From NCBI GenBank assembly GCA_027009865.1, contig JALVCR010000209.1, positions 1-26,255 on the forward strand: 26,255 nt of DNA. The letters run 5' to 3'. The notes under the pieces were generated by a model. That model did no database searches. It saw only the letters and a program-made list of their open reading frames with translations, and had not been told where the DNA came from. Of the stretch, positions 1 to 7,438 are shown piece by piece (positions within the stretch are counted from its first letter, which is position 1; the number at the start of each line of letters is the position of its first letter). The position numbers were made by a program, and so were the translations under genes. This stretch comes from Campylobacterales bacterium. Lineage in GTDB: Bacteria > Campylobacterota > Campylobacteria > Campylobacterales > JAADDG01.

Positions 1-1
1 T

Positions 2-985
2 CTCATTTTAACTCTAAGAAAAGAGATAGAAGAGCCTAAAAATTATGAAAGCTGGGATTATATGATAACCGGAGGCGATCAAAATTACAGCGGAACTTTC
101 ACATATATAGCAAAAGATGAAAGCTCGCCATCTTTCAAAAACGCAAAAGCATACTCCTTTTTTGGCTCTCTTCCTTTGGCTGATAAATCCCTTTTGAAAA
201 AAGGAGTAAAAGATATAGAAAACTTCAAAGGAAAAGCGGTTAGATTCGATAATAACGAAACTTCATACTACCTTATATTATCGGCTAAAATGAGCACTCA
301 AAAAGATGGCAACGAATCTATCTATCAAATAAAAGACTCAAAATATTTAATTTTAACAAAAGACAAAGTAGAGGAGGATATATCCTCCATAAAAATAGTA
401 AGACCCCAATTTGCGGTAACATATATATCAATACCTAATTATGAGATAAAAGGAATATTTAAATTCTCTGATTTTCAACAAAACAGAACTTATAAGAAAA
501 ATAAAGGAGAGGCTCCGGCAATAATAAAATTTCACGGCTCTTTTAGAGCTAAACTGACAAAAAGCAGATTTGACGGGGATTTGCAGCTAAAAATAAAAAA
601 CTTTCAAGATGCCAATCTATCTCAAAAACACTCTCTTTTATATGAGAGCAAAGTTGCAGGAGAGTTTCATTTGCCTCAACATGATCCCATTTTGCTTACC
701 GCATATTCAGATGAGATAGAAAAAAACAGATATTACACAGAAGTTAGCTACACCTTTGGAGCAAAAACGATATTTGCTTCGGGAAATATTTTCAAAAAAG
801 ATTATTTTAGCTGGGATCTTATGATAAGAAACCAAGAAGCCGTAGCAATGCACGTAATAGGAAATGAAAGAGGGGAATTTAGCGGAGAAGCTACCGTAAA
901 TAATGAAAAAGTGGGAAGCTTTGAAAAATTAAACGATCTTCCGATAATCAGATTTACAGACGGAACTTTCGAGTCCATCCCTTGA
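2..985 (+). CDS. Exported beta-rich protein of unknown function, 5'-truncated by the window edge
   Basis: The frame is open from the first bases of the window: sense codons run without a stop from position 2 into the ATG at 62, so that ATG (reading MITGGD) is probably internal and the true start lies outside the window. The visible part is about 327 residues and I do not recognise the family. It is rich in alternating hydrophobic/polar stretches typical of beta-strands, has no transmembrane helix, and ends in a glycine- and aromatic-rich segment (GEFSGEATVNNEKVGSFEK, then FTDGTFESIP). That ending vaguely recalls barrel-ended surface lipoproteins, but the likeness is weak. The TGA stop overlaps the TTG start of the next gene, an outer-membrane barrel candidate, so the two are probably translationally coupled and may work together in the cell envelope (inference). 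Confidence 0.6.
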   Translation, partial: LILTLRKEIEEPKNYESWDYMITGGDQNYSGTFTYIAKDESSPSFKNAKAYSFFGSLPLADKSLLKKGVKDIENFKGKAVRFDNNETSYYLILSAKMSTQKDGNESIYQIKDSKYLILTKDKVEEDISSIKIVRPQFAVTYISIPNYEIKGIFKFSDFQQNRTYKKNKGEAPAIIKFHGSFRAKLTKSRFDGDLQLKIKNFQDANLSQKHSLLYESKVAGEFHLPQHDPILLTAYSDEIEKNRYYTEVSYTFGAKTIFASGNIFKKDYFSWDLMIRNQEAVAMHVIGNERGEFSGEATVNNEKVGSFEKLNDLPIIRFTDGTFESIP

Positions 986-2037
986 TAAAAAAAACTCTTT
1001 TGCTCTTTCCTCTAATGATATATGGAGGAGAGAGCTTTTTTAATTTCTATACTTTTAACGCAAATAATGCAATATCCCTAAAAAATATAACAACCGATTG
1101 GAGCGGAGAGTATAAAAGCCCAAAAGGAAGCTTTAAAGTATTACATCTTTTAGATTTAAAACTCGGATATAAAAACAAAAACTTCTCTATTGCATATATT
1201 TTAAAAAACTCTCTTTATATAAAAGCTTCAAAAAATTTTTCAGATCTTCTATACTCTGTAAAACAGTCGGAAAATCTGGATAAAAACAGAATTTATAATC
1301 TAAACTTTAATTTAGACTCTTTTGCAACTTACGGAATAGAAATTTCAAAAGAGTTATATAAATATAAACAAAAATCTTTCACTCTCTCTTTAAAAGGCTC
1401 TTTTTCTCTTTTAAAGGGATTTTTCCTGCAAAACGCCAATATAAAGGGAAGCGCTTTTGCAAACAATACAAAAGATTACTCTTTTAAAGCTATAATGGAT
1501 TACTACTATTCCAAAAACTATTTTTATAACTTATCGGTTAAAAGACCTTCTTCAATAGGTTATAACTCTTCATTTCTTTTGGAGGGAGAGTTTAAAAAAT
1601 ACACTTTTAAAATCGATTTTCAAAATCTTTTAGGATATCTATTTTGGAAAAATGCCCCATACAGCAATGTTCATTTAGAAGCAAAAAGCAATATTCAATC
1701 CGATAAAAAATATAATCCTTTAGTTTACGGATATGAAGGAAAAAGAAATCTCAAACAAAAAATCTCCCCCTTAGTTTATGCAAAAATATCTTATAATTTT
1801 GATAATTTTAAATTATTTTTAAAAAACATAAAATATAAAAGCTTCTATTTGCCCTCCTTTGGATTTGAAAAAAATTTTTATTTGTGGAAGACATCTTTGG
1901 AATATGAAAACAGATTTCACACTCTAACTTTCTTCTTAAAAAGAGATAATTTCTCATTTACCCTTGGACTTGAAAATCCAAATATTAATAAGAGCAAATC
2001 TATAACTTTAGGCATAAATTTTTCTCATTTTTTATAA
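982..2037 (+). CDS. Probable outer-membrane beta-barrel protein, function unknown
   Basis: This 351-residue protein starts at TTG, which overlaps the stop of the upstream gene (TTGA). The N-terminus reads MIKKTLLLFPLMIYGGES, a short positively charged then hydrophobic stretch typical of a Sec signal peptide. The rest consists of alternating aromatic/polar strands rich in Tyr, Phe, Lys and Ser, with no hydrophobic helix. It ends in a strand reading SITLGINFSHFL, close to the C-terminal aromatic signature of outer-membrane barrels although the last residue is Leu rather than Phe. I infer an outer-membrane barrel of roughly 14-16 strands. No named porin or transporter family is recognised. Overlap with the upstream exported protein suggests a functional pair, for example a secreted protein and its outer-membrane partner, but this is not proven. 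Confidence 0.6.
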   Translation: MIKKTLLLFPLMIYGGESFFNFYTFNANNAISLKNITTDWSGEYKSPKGSFKVLHLLDLKLGYKNKNFSIAYILKNSLYIKASKNFSDLLYSVKQSENLDKNRIYNLNFNLDSFATYGIEISKELYKYKQKSFTLSLKGSFSLLKGFFLQNANIKGSAFANNTKDYSFKAIMDYYYSKNYFYNLSVKRPSSIGYNSSFLLEGEFKKYTFKIDFQNLLGYLFWKNAPYSNVHLEAKSNIQSDKKYNPLVYGYEGKRNLKQKISPLVYAKISYNFDNFKLFLKNIKYKSFYLPSFGFEKNFYLWKTSLEYENRFHTLTFFLKRDNFSFTLGLENPNINKSKSITLGINFSHFL

Positions 2038-2076
2038 TATGTTATATAAGTGGTAGAATTAATTTATAAATAGGGA

Positions 2077-2082
2077 TATAAT
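2077..2082 (+). promoter_or_regulatory. Candidate vegetative promoter -10 box for gap
   Basis: A perfect TATAAT lies 57 bases before the GAPDH start, in the context GGGATATAATT. There is no good -35 at 17 bases, as is usual for sigma-70 promoters of Campylobacterota. A strong Shine-Dalgarno sequence, AAAGGAGG at 2127-2134, precedes the ATG. Confidence 0.5.
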
Positions 2083-2139
2083 TATTTACAAAAATAAAAG
2101 TATATGACTAAAAGAAGTTGAAATTAAAGGAGGACAATA

Positions 2140-3156
2140 ATGAGAAAAAAGAGAGTAGCCATAAACGGTCTTGGAAGAATAGGAAATCAGGTATTAAGGC
2201 ATTATGTAAACTCTCTTCCAAAAAATTGTGAAATAGTTGCTGCAAATACTTCAAGCGTAGAAGACGCGGCATATCTTTTAAAATATGATTCAGTTCATGG
2301 AAGAGCAAATTTTCCAATAGAAACAGTAGGAAATGAAAAATTGATAATAGATGGACATGAAATAACAATAGTAAGCTCTCATGATCCTCTAAAATTACCT
2401 TGGAGAGAGCTTCAAATAGATATAGTTTTAGAATGCACAGGACATTTTACTGAAAGAAATGCAGCCGCCCAGCATATAACGGCAGGAGCCAAAAAAGTAA
2501 TAATTTCAGCTCCTGGAAAAAATGTGGATAAAACATTCGTTTTAGGAGTTAATGAAAAAGAATATGATGATAAAATGCACCATATAATCTCCAATGCTTC
2601 TTGCACTACAAATTCTCTTGCTCCGGCAATGAAAGTATTGGAAGATAATTTCAAAGTAAAATACGCTATGATAACAACAGTTCACGCATATACATCAACG
2701 CAAACAACAGTAGATAAAAGAGCAAAAAAAAGAAGAAGAGGCAGAGCTGCGGCAATAAACATTATTCCTACAACTACGGGAGCTGCCATAGCCACCACAG
2801 AGGTTATTCCTTCATTGAAAGGAAAAATGGAGGCTATGGCTTTAAGGGTTCCCGTCCCGGATGGAGCCGTAACAGAAATAGTTGCTCTATTAGAAAAAAG
2901 CACTAATCCCAAAGAGATAAATGAAGCTTTTCAAAAAGCTTCAGAAGAAGAACTCAAAGGTATCTTAGAAATTACTTTTGATGAAATTGTATCAACAGAC
3001 ATTATAGGAAATAGACACTCTTCCATTATAGATGGGCTTTCAACATCCATGGTGGGAGATAAAATGGTAAAAATATTATCCTGGTATGATAACGAATACG
3101 GATATTCCCAAAGATTGCTGGAACTTGCAGATTTCATAGCTGGAAAAATGGAATAA
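2140..3156 (+). CDS. gap: Glyceraldehyde-3-phosphate dehydrogenase, probably NADP-preferring or dual-specificity
   Basis: This cytoplasmic enzyme of glycolysis/gluconeogenesis interconverts glyceraldehyde-3-phosphate and 1,3-bisphosphoglycerate. It has the usual length of 338 residues. The Rossmann motif NGLGRIG is at residues 9-15, the catalytic cysteine is C155 in SNASCTTN, the catalytic His is H182 in VHAYTSTQ, and the phosphate-site TTTGAA and C-terminal WYDNEYGYS are both present. The acidic residue that normally follows the second beta-strand (IND in NAD-type enzymes) is replaced: the sequence reads AANTSS at residues 34-39. The residues usually Leu-Pro near position 187/188 of the reference enzyme are Lys-Arg in a very basic stretch, KRAKKRRRGR. 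Both changes are of the kind seen in NADP-using GapB-type enzymes, so a biosynthetic role is inferred. A strong Shine-Dalgarno fixes the start. It is probably transcribed alone or with the next gene, 60 bases downstream. Confidence 0.96.
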   Translation: MRKKRVAINGLGRIGNQVLRHYVNSLPKNCEIVAANTSSVEDAAYLLKYDSVHGRANFPIETVGNEKLIIDGHEITIVSSHDPLKLPWRELQIDIVLECTGHFTERNAAAQHITAGAKKVIISAPGKNVDKTFVLGVNEKEYDDKMHHIISNASCTTNSLAPAMKVLEDNFKVKYAMITTVHAYTSTQTTVDKRAKKRRRGRAAAINIIPTTTGAAIATTEVIPSLKGKMEAMALRVPVPDGAVTEIVALLEKSTNPKEINEAFQKASEEELKGILEITFDEIVSTDIIGNRHSSIIDGLSTSMVGDKMVKILSWYDNEYGYSQRLLELADFIAGKME

Positions 3157-3163
3157 ATTAACT

Positions 3164-3179
3164 ACTCTTTTAAAAGAGT
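3164..3179. terminator. Short perfect palindrome after gap, weak terminator or attenuator candidate
   Basis: ACTCTTTTAAAAGAGT is a 16-base perfect palindrome that begins 7 bases after the gap stop. It can fold into a hairpin of at most about 6 base pairs and no T-run follows on the plus strand, so termination would be leaky at best. It might equally be a protein-binding site. Confidence 0.3.
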
Positions 3180-3203
3180 CGATTTAAAATTTATAAAAAA
3201 ATA

Positions 3204-3212
3204 GAGGGCGCC
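3204..3212 (+). promoter_or_regulatory. Ribosome-binding site with complementary segment inside its own coding region
   Basis: The Shine-Dalgarno region GAGGGCGCC, four bases before the ATG at 3217, contains AGGGCGCC at 3205-3212. This is the exact reverse complement of GGCGCCCT at 3362-3369 within the gene, and one further G-U pair is possible. Such an all-strong eight-base match is notable in a genome this AT-rich and could mask the ribosome-binding site. Confidence 0.35.
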
Positions 3213-3216
3213 TAAG

Positions 3217-3765
3217 ATGGATAAAGAAAAAATCAATAAATTATTAACTACTTTGGAAGAAACAGAAGAGGAACTATATAGAGAGTTAAGAAAAGAAAAA
3301 AATAAAATATCTTGTGATTTTTTTGAAGAGAAAATCGCCCTTTGGGATTATATTAAAAAAGGGCGCCCTTTAGTTATTATAAGTGCTCCAATAATATATG
3401 CAATGATTATTCCAGCTGTAATTATGGATATATTCGTAACGATATATCAGGCAATATGCTTCCCAATTTACAAAATTCCAAAGGTTAAAAGAAGCGAATA
3501 CATAAAAATAGACCGTCATCATCTCCCTTATTTAAATGCTCTTCAAAAATTAAACTGCGCATATTGCGGCTATTTTAATGGTCTTATAGATTATGTAAGA
3601 GAAATATCCTCAAGAACTGAACAATATTGGTGCCCTATTCGACATTCTACAAAAGTAAAAGGAGTTACTTTAAGATACTGGCATTTCCTACAATATGGCG
3701 ATGGAAAAGATTTACAAAAAAAATGGAAAGAATTAAGAGAAGAACTTCTAAAAGAGAGAAATTAA
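3217..3765 (+). CDS. Conserved hypothetical membrane-associated CxxC protein
   Basis: The protein has 182 residues. An acidic/basic amphipathic N-terminus (about 1-48, probably coiled coil) is followed by a hydrophobic region at about 52-86 that could form one hairpin or re-entrant pair of membrane helices, then a soluble C-terminal half. The C-terminal half has a striking conserved-looking block: DRHHLPYLNALQKLNCAYC, then GYFNGL and, later, RTEQYWCPIRH. This provides a CxxC pair, a third cysteine in WCP and several histidines, suggesting a metal or redox site next to the membrane. I recall proteins with this block as uncharacterised in other proteobacteria, and I give no function. The start is supported by GAGGG before the ATG. 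The next gene follows after 12 bases, so the two are probably co-transcribed. Confidence 0.8.
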   Translation: MDKEKINKLLTTLEETEEELYRELRKEKNKISCDFFEEKIALWDYIKKGRPLVIISAPIIYAMIIPAVIMDIFVTIYQAICFPIYKIPKVKRSEYIKIDRHHLPYLNALQKLNCAYCGYFNGLIDYVREISSRTEQYWCPIRHSTKVKGVTLRYWHFLQYGDGKDLQKKWKELREELLKERN

Positions 3766-3777
3766 AGGTTATATATC

Positions 3778-5013
3778 TTGAATTTTTTACCATTAGAGCT
3801 ACTTCATTTTTTATATATCACAACTCTCTCCTTTTTGATAGGATTAGAACTAAAAGCTTATAGATTAGAAAATAACCAAAATTTTCATATAGGCTCTACA
3901 AGAACTTTCACTTTTATAGGAATATTAGGATTTGTATTTTATAAAATAAATCTCTATTTATATATTTGCGGATATTTATCTTTAAGCGCTATATATTTAG
4001 GATACTATTTTTATAAAATACGTTTTGAAAGAAGCTCCATAATATCTTTTATGCTTATATCTTTAGTATATTCATTTGGAGGCTTAATAGAAAATTTTAA
4101 TATATGGATGCCTACACTTGTTTTTGTTTTGATAGTTTTTACTCTAAATGCCAATAAAAATTTAAAATATCTATTTGAACAAATAAACACCAAAGAGTTT
4201 GAAACTCTTGGAAAATTTTTACTTTTAAGTGCAGTAATTTTACCTATTTTACCGGATAAAAAAATAGAGTTTATAAATATTTCCCCTTTTAAAATATGGT
4301 TTGTAGTCGTTATTATTTCTGCAATTTCATATGGCAGCTATATAGCACAAAAATATATATTTAAAAATAGAGGCTATCTTTTAACTGGAATTCTAGGAGG
4401 ATTATACTCTTCTACAGCAACCACAGTAGTTTTATCAAAAAAAAGTGAAGGTGCAAATAACATAAATTTAATAGATTCGGCAATTATTATCGCAACAGCA
4501 ATGATGTATATTAGAATATTTATAATTGCATTAATTTTTAATAAAGAAGTAGCTTATAATTTATTAATTCCTATTATAGTTCTAACTCTCTTTGGAGTTT
4601 TAATAGCTTTTATTATTTATAAAAAAGATTATAAAAAAGAGAATGCGCCAATAGATGACAGAAATCCTTTGGAACTTCAAACCGCATTTTTATTTGCAAT
4701 TTTGTTTATCATTATGATAATTATTACAAATTTTGTAATTAAAAATTATGGAGAAATAGGATTAAAAATATTATCTTTTATTATAGGATTTACAGATATA
4801 GATCCATTTGTTCTCTCTTTGCTTACAGGCAAATACGAAGTTAAAACTTTCCAAATAGCGTCTTCTATTTTAATAGCAAGCGGTTCAAACAATATATTAA
4901 AATCTACCTATGCTCTTATATTTGGAAACAACAGGCCGAAATTAGCGGCCTTCTGGCTTATGGTTTTAGGAATTTTAACCATTGCTTTTCCTTTTATTTT
5001 AAAAATAATTTAG
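3778..5013 (+). CDS. MgtC/SapB-type and DUF4010 multi-pass inner-membrane protein
   Basis: This 411-residue, almost entirely hydrophobic protein has about 11-12 predicted membrane helices. The N-terminal third resembles MgtC/SapB proteins: FLIGLELKAYRLEN, then a short loop with GSTRTFTFIGILG at about 38-50. The remainder matches the DUF4010 pattern: FETLGKFLLLSAVILPILPD at 141-160, GGLYSSTATTVVLSKK at about 207-222, RNPLELQTAFLFA, then IGFTDIDPFVLSLL and ASGSNNILKS. Proteins of this architecture are annotated as MgtC family or DUF4010 membrane proteins; their transported species is not established. Translation starts at TTG 3778, which puts the first helix at the N-terminus, with AAAGG a few bases upstream. 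The stop overlaps the 3' end of the convergent gene by four bases. Confidence 0.85.
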   Translation: MNFLPLELLHFLYITTLSFLIGLELKAYRLENNQNFHIGSTRTFTFIGILGFVFYKINLYLYICGYLSLSAIYLGYYFYKIRFERSSIISFMLISLVYSFGGLIENFNIWMPTLVFVLIVFTLNANKNLKYLFEQINTKEFETLGKFLLLSAVILPILPDKKIEFINISPFKIWFVVVIISAISYGSYIAQKYIFKNRGYLLTGILGGLYSSTATTVVLSKKSEGANNINLIDSAIIIATAMMYIRIFIIALIFNKEVAYNLLIPIIVLTLFGVLIAFIIYKKDYKKENAPIDDRNPLELQTAFLFAILFIIMIIITNFVIKNYGEIGLKILSFIIGFTDIDPFVLSLLTGKYEVKTFQIASSILIASGSNNILKSTYALIFGNNRPKLAAFWLMVLGILTIAFPFILKII

Positions 5014-6908
5014 AAAGACTCAATTTCTTTTTTAAATTTCTTTACAAACCGATAACATTTGCTGTTTTTAGATGTTCTATTGCTTATAATATCAAAAAAA
5101 CTGCTATCTGGAATATCAAAAGCTATAGAATTTATCAAAAATTTACGACCAAATCGTCTAAAGTTAAGATATATCAAAAGATATCCTCTATTTCCTATCT
5201 CTTCATTTTTGTCTTTATATAAAGCTACCATTTCATAATCATCTCTGTTTAGCTCTTCACCCAAAGATGTAGCTTTAGAATTTTTTATTTTAATATCCCT
5301 TAAAAGAAACCAACATCCAAAACGACTTCTCTCTAAAGGAGAAAGAATTTTAGCCAAAGAGTTTCTATCCAAAATAAAAGTCTCTTTTATCTTTAATCCA
5401 TCTATTTTCAAAGCAGGAATATCATTTAAAAGAGTAAAATATATATCATCTGAAGGAAAAATCTTTCTTGACAAAAATCTTTTATTTTTCGCTTTTAAAA
5501 GAGCTGATAATTCTTTTAATAGTTTAATCCTCTCTCTTTTTGAAATTTTACTAAATGGAATTTTTTTATAATCAAACTCTTTTTTTTGAATATTTGTAAT
5601 TTTTTCTTTCTCATTTTGAACTATCTCTTTTTCATTGCTACTGCTTTGGAATACTTCTTTTTTTATTAAATCATCTTTTTTAAATTCATGATTCTCTTTT
5701 GCTAAAATTAGTTTTGAAGCACCTTTTTCTTCATTTGATATCAAAGGTATATTAGGAAGAGAATGCTCTTTCATATTTTGTTTAAAATCTTTAATACTTT
5801 TATTTGCTTCAAAAGGAATTCTCTCCTCTACCTGATTATAGCTTCCTAAAGAAACAATATGTTTAACTTCTTTTGCTGGAATCTCTGGTTTTAAAGCTGG
5901 AATAATAAAATCCTTTGGCTGAGGAACTATTTTTGTATAAACCAGATACTTCTCATGCTCTTTAAAACATAAACTGTTTGTAAAATTTGGAACATCTTTA
6001 AAAATTATCCAAAATAGCATATTCTTATCATAATCATTTAAATCATATTCATCCAAATAACTCATAAAATAATCGCACTCATCTATCATATTCAAATCCT
6101 GTCTAAAAGCAGCTTTCCTTAGCAAAGCTATATCTCTTCTTAAATTTCTCTTCGGATTAAAAGGATGAGAAAGAGGTTCAATAGAATCTATATCGATATT
6201 TCCAAGATTTGGATAACCGTAAGATGTAAAATCTGTTTTTGAAATTTTTGAAGCTACCGGATGTAAAATTAAAGATATAAATCCTACATTAAGAGTAGTA
6301 TTATCGTCTGAAATATTCAAAGGAATATATAAAGTATTCGTCTTTACAGAATCCAAATCAAATGTAAAAACTATTGTCTGAATTTTTTTCATATTACTTT
6401 TATCAAAAAGATTCAAATCCCCACCTGCATAAAAAGATGAGAGAGATTTATTGCTTTTTTTGACATTTACCTCTATTTTTATAGGCTGTTTATAAGATTT
6501 TGTTTCTATATAGACTATATCTTTATTAAAAGAACATTCTCCTTTATTTGAAGTAATTACAAAAATAGGATACTCTTTTTTTTCATCATTAATTTTTAAG
6601 GTTATTAAAAAAGATTCATTATCTAAATTTATCATTCCCTCTTTACATAGTCTATTTAAGGAAAATTTATTTTTTTTCTCTTCATCTACCATATAATATT
6701 CATCCGTTTCCAAATTTATAAGATAAGGAGGAATATATTGAGCCGAAATATTATAATAAAAACCTCTTTTATCATTTAAAGCGGCTTCTTGCCTATTATT
6801 TATAAAATTGAACTCATTTTTAGGAGCAAAAGATGGATTTGAAATACTCAATGATAAAGAATATAGTGAACTTACCAACACAACTATAAAAAAGAGATAT
6901 CTTTTCAT
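5010..6908 (-). CDS. Large exported protein of unknown function
   Basis: The protein has 632 residues. The N-terminus MKRYLFFIVVLVSSLYSLSLS is a clear Sec signal peptide, so the protein is periplasmic or surface located. The first ~330 residues look like mixed beta structure and contain a few cysteines that could form disulphides (LCKEG, GECSF, DECDYF, SLCFKE). A Lys/Glu/Asn-rich stretch at about 385-455 is probably an unstructured linker. The last ~170 residues form a second globular part (IPFSKISKRERIKLLKELS to the end) that includes GCWFLLRDIKI. I recognise no domain. A Shine-Dalgarno-like AAGGG lies about nine bases before the ATG. The gene converges on and overlaps the DUF4010 gene by four bases without a hairpin between them. 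Confidence 0.75.
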   Translation of the reverse strand: MKRYLFFIVVLVSSLYSLSLSISNPSFAPKNEFNFINNRQEAALNDKRGFYYNISAQYIPPYLINLETDEYYMVDEEKKNKFSLNRLCKEGMINLDNESFLITLKINDEKKEYPIFVITSNKGECSFNKDIVYIETKSYKQPIKIEVNVKKSNKSLSSFYAGGDLNLFDKSNMKKIQTIVFTFDLDSVKTNTLYIPLNISDDNTTLNVGFISLILHPVASKISKTDFTSYGYPNLGNIDIDSIEPLSHPFNPKRNLRRDIALLRKAAFRQDLNMIDECDYFMSYLDEYDLNDYDKNMLFWIIFKDVPNFTNSLCFKEHEKYLVYTKIVPQPKDFIIPALKPEIPAKEVKHIVSLGSYNQVEERIPFEANKSIKDFKQNMKEHSLPNIPLISNEEKGASKLILAKENHEFKKDDLIKKEVFQSSSNEKEIVQNEKEKITNIQKKEFDYKKIPFSKISKRERIKLLKELSALLKAKNKRFLSRKIFPSDDIYFTLLNDIPALKIDGLKIKETFILDRNSLAKILSPLERSRFGCWFLLRDIKIKNSKATSLGEELNRDDYEMVALYKDKNEEIGNRGYLLIYLNFRRFGRKFLINSIAFDIPDSSFFDIISNRTSKNSKCYRFVKKFKKEIESF

Positions 6909-7002
6909 TTCAAAACCCTTATTTTATTAAAAATTATTTAACTTAATAATTTATATCTTATTTAGAATAAACCTTCAATAAAATTTTTAAGCAGTTTATT
7001 TC

Positions 7003-7236
7003 TTAAATGTGAATAGAAGAAGAAGTAGTAATTTTACATTCCTTTACATTCTCTTCCAAAAGACAAGGAACCATTTTTACTTTTATACATTTAAAACCTT
7101 TTTTTTGCATTTCCTCCCAATTTCTCATACTAAATTCTTCAAATTTTTCTATACACTCTTTTTTATTTTTCATACAAAACCTACAATAGTAATTTCCGTC
7201 CTTATCTGTAATAATCCAGAAAGTCTGTTCAATCAT
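7003..7236 (-). CDS. Small six-cysteine protein, function unknown
   Basis: This 77-residue protein reads MIEQTFWIITDKDGNYYCRF onwards. Six cysteines lie at positions 18, 21, 28, 50, 58 and 67, with a CxxC pair (C18-C21). There is no signal peptide, so a cytoplasmic zinc- or iron-sulphur-binding mini-protein is plausible. I chose this strand over the overlapping 86-residue frame on the plus strand because a good ribosome-binding site (TTGGAG, seven bases before the ATG on the minus strand) precedes it and the composition is protein-like, whereas the other frame is Phe/Lys/His-rich as expected for a shadow. It is divergent from the receiver-PAS gene across a regulatory-looking region. Confidence 0.65.
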   Translation of the reverse strand: MIEQTFWIITDKDGNYYCRFCMKNKKECIEKFEEFSMRNWEEMQKKGFKCIKVKMVPCLLEENVKECKITTSSSIHI

Positions 7237-7273
7237 AACTTTTCTCCAATCAATAAAAATAAAATTTAATAAT

Positions 7274-7294
7274 TTATGTTTAATTTAAACATAA
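7274..7294. promoter_or_regulatory. 21-base perfect inverted repeat, operator candidate
   Basis: The arms TTATGTTTA and TAAACATAA are exact reverse complements separated by ATT. The site is 37 bases upstream of the six-cysteine gene (minus) and about 145 bases upstream of the receiver-PAS gene (plus). The spacing fits a dimeric regulator site; no regulator is identified. Confidence 0.5.
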
Positions 7295-7322
7295 GAATTA
7301 TCTTTAAGAGCAATTATATCTT

Positions 7323-7414
7323 TATATCGTCATTATATTGAATAATTTTAATGATTAGTTTCATTTTTTAAATATTTATCCTAATTTAACTATGATATGT
7401 TTTATGACGATATA
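7323..7414. repeat. Widely spaced 11-base inverted repeat around the promoter of the receiver-PAS gene
   Basis: TATATCGTCAT at 7323-7333 is the exact reverse complement of ATGACGATATA at 7404-7414, with 70 bases between. The candidate -10 box at 7391-7396 lies between the arms. The second copy falls in the 5' leader. Confidence 0.45.
7391..7396 (+). promoter_or_regulatory. Candidate -10 box for the receiver-PAS gene
   Basis: TATGAT at 7391-7396 is one base from the TATAAT consensus and sits 42 bases before the preferred start at 7439. If it is the promoter, the ATG at 7397 is too close to be translated, which supports the later start. Confidence 0.35.
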
Positions 7415-7438
7415 TTTGCAAAAAACAAAGGCTACTTT

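Noticed and set aside
2108..3137. Four antisense open frames of 68-86 residues over and just upstream of gap
   Set aside because: They mirror a highly conserved enzyme gene and have no recognisable product.
7009..7269. 86-residue open frame on the plus strand over the six-cysteine gene
   Set aside because: Phe/His/Lys-rich shadow composition and no ribosome-binding site; the minus-strand frame has both a good site and protein-like composition.
7397..7438. Upstream ATG start for the receiver-PAS gene
   Set aside because: No ribosome-binding site, and it directly follows a -10-like box; ATG 7439 has AAAGG at good spacing.
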